NCBI GenBank assembly: GCA_028277325.1 | Contig: JANQGL010000071.1 | Location: 1-6,964, forward strand | Length of the DNA stretch: 6,964 nucleotides | Source of the DNA: Magnetospira sp. | GTDB taxonomy: Bacteria; Pseudomonadota; Alphaproteobacteria; Rhodospirillales; Magnetospiraceae | Direction: 5' to 3' | In this document: positions 6,943 through 6,964 of the stretch, one piece after another | Layout of the letters: each line of letters starts with the position of its first letter | Numbering within the stretch: position 1 is the first letter of the stretch | Position numbers and translations under genes: made by a program | The notes under the pieces: model-generated | The model's input: only the letters and a program-made list of their open reading frames with translations | Database searches by the model: none | What the model was told of the DNA's origin: nothing

Positions 6943-6948
6943 TTGACT
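6943..6948 (+). promoter_or_regulatory. Possible -35 box of a rightward promoter, cut by window edge
   Basis: TTGACT (5 of 6 to TTGACA) faces right. With a usual 17-bp spacer its -10 box would fall at about 6966, just outside the window, so it cannot be confirmed. If real, a divergent gene lies to the right and the inverted repeat sits between the two genes. Confidence 0.3.
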
Positions 6949-6964
6949 GGGGCGCCGGGCCGAC

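Overview
The window is GC-rich throughout, with strong G/C bias at third codon positions. It reads as an ordinary chromosomal piece of an alphaproteobacterium, probably of the Rhodospirillales/Azospirillum type. This placement is an inference from the character of the GltB and GltD proteins, an alphaproteobacterial-style housekeeping promoter before gltB, and a small secreted FecR-domain protein of a kind I associate with that group. All three recognisable genes lie on the minus strand, so transcription runs from right to left.

Layout from right to left. Positions 6859-6964 are non-coding. They hold a long imperfect inverted repeat (6871-6932) just upstream of the fecR-like gene, and a -35-like TTGACT facing right at the window edge. 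Positions 6238-6858 encode a 206-residue secreted FecR-domain protein. Positions 6003-6237 are intergenic. They carry a good -35/-10 pair for gltB with a small dyad in its spacer, a strong Shine-Dalgarno sequence, several small hairpins, and a 9-bp direct repeat. Positions 1353-6002 encode GltB, the large (alpha) subunit of NADPH-dependent glutamate synthase, which appears complete. One base further on, gltD (the small, beta subunit) starts at 1351 and runs off the left edge with 450 codons visible and only the extreme C-terminus missing.

GltB and GltD form the GOGAT enzyme. GltD takes electrons from NADPH and passes them through FAD and iron-sulfur clusters to FMN in GltB. GltB releases ammonia from glutamine, channels it to the synthase site and makes glutamate from 2-oxoglutarate. 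The one-base gap and the gltD ribosome binding site inside the end of gltB point to one transcript with coupled translation. The FecR-domain gene is co-directional but separated by 235 bp and a separate promoter, so there is no evidence that it works with GOGAT.

I see no mobile element, CRISPR array, RNA gene or clearly new system here. The most interesting structure is the inverted repeat upstream of the FecR-domain gene. No gene-free stretch exceeds 300 bases.
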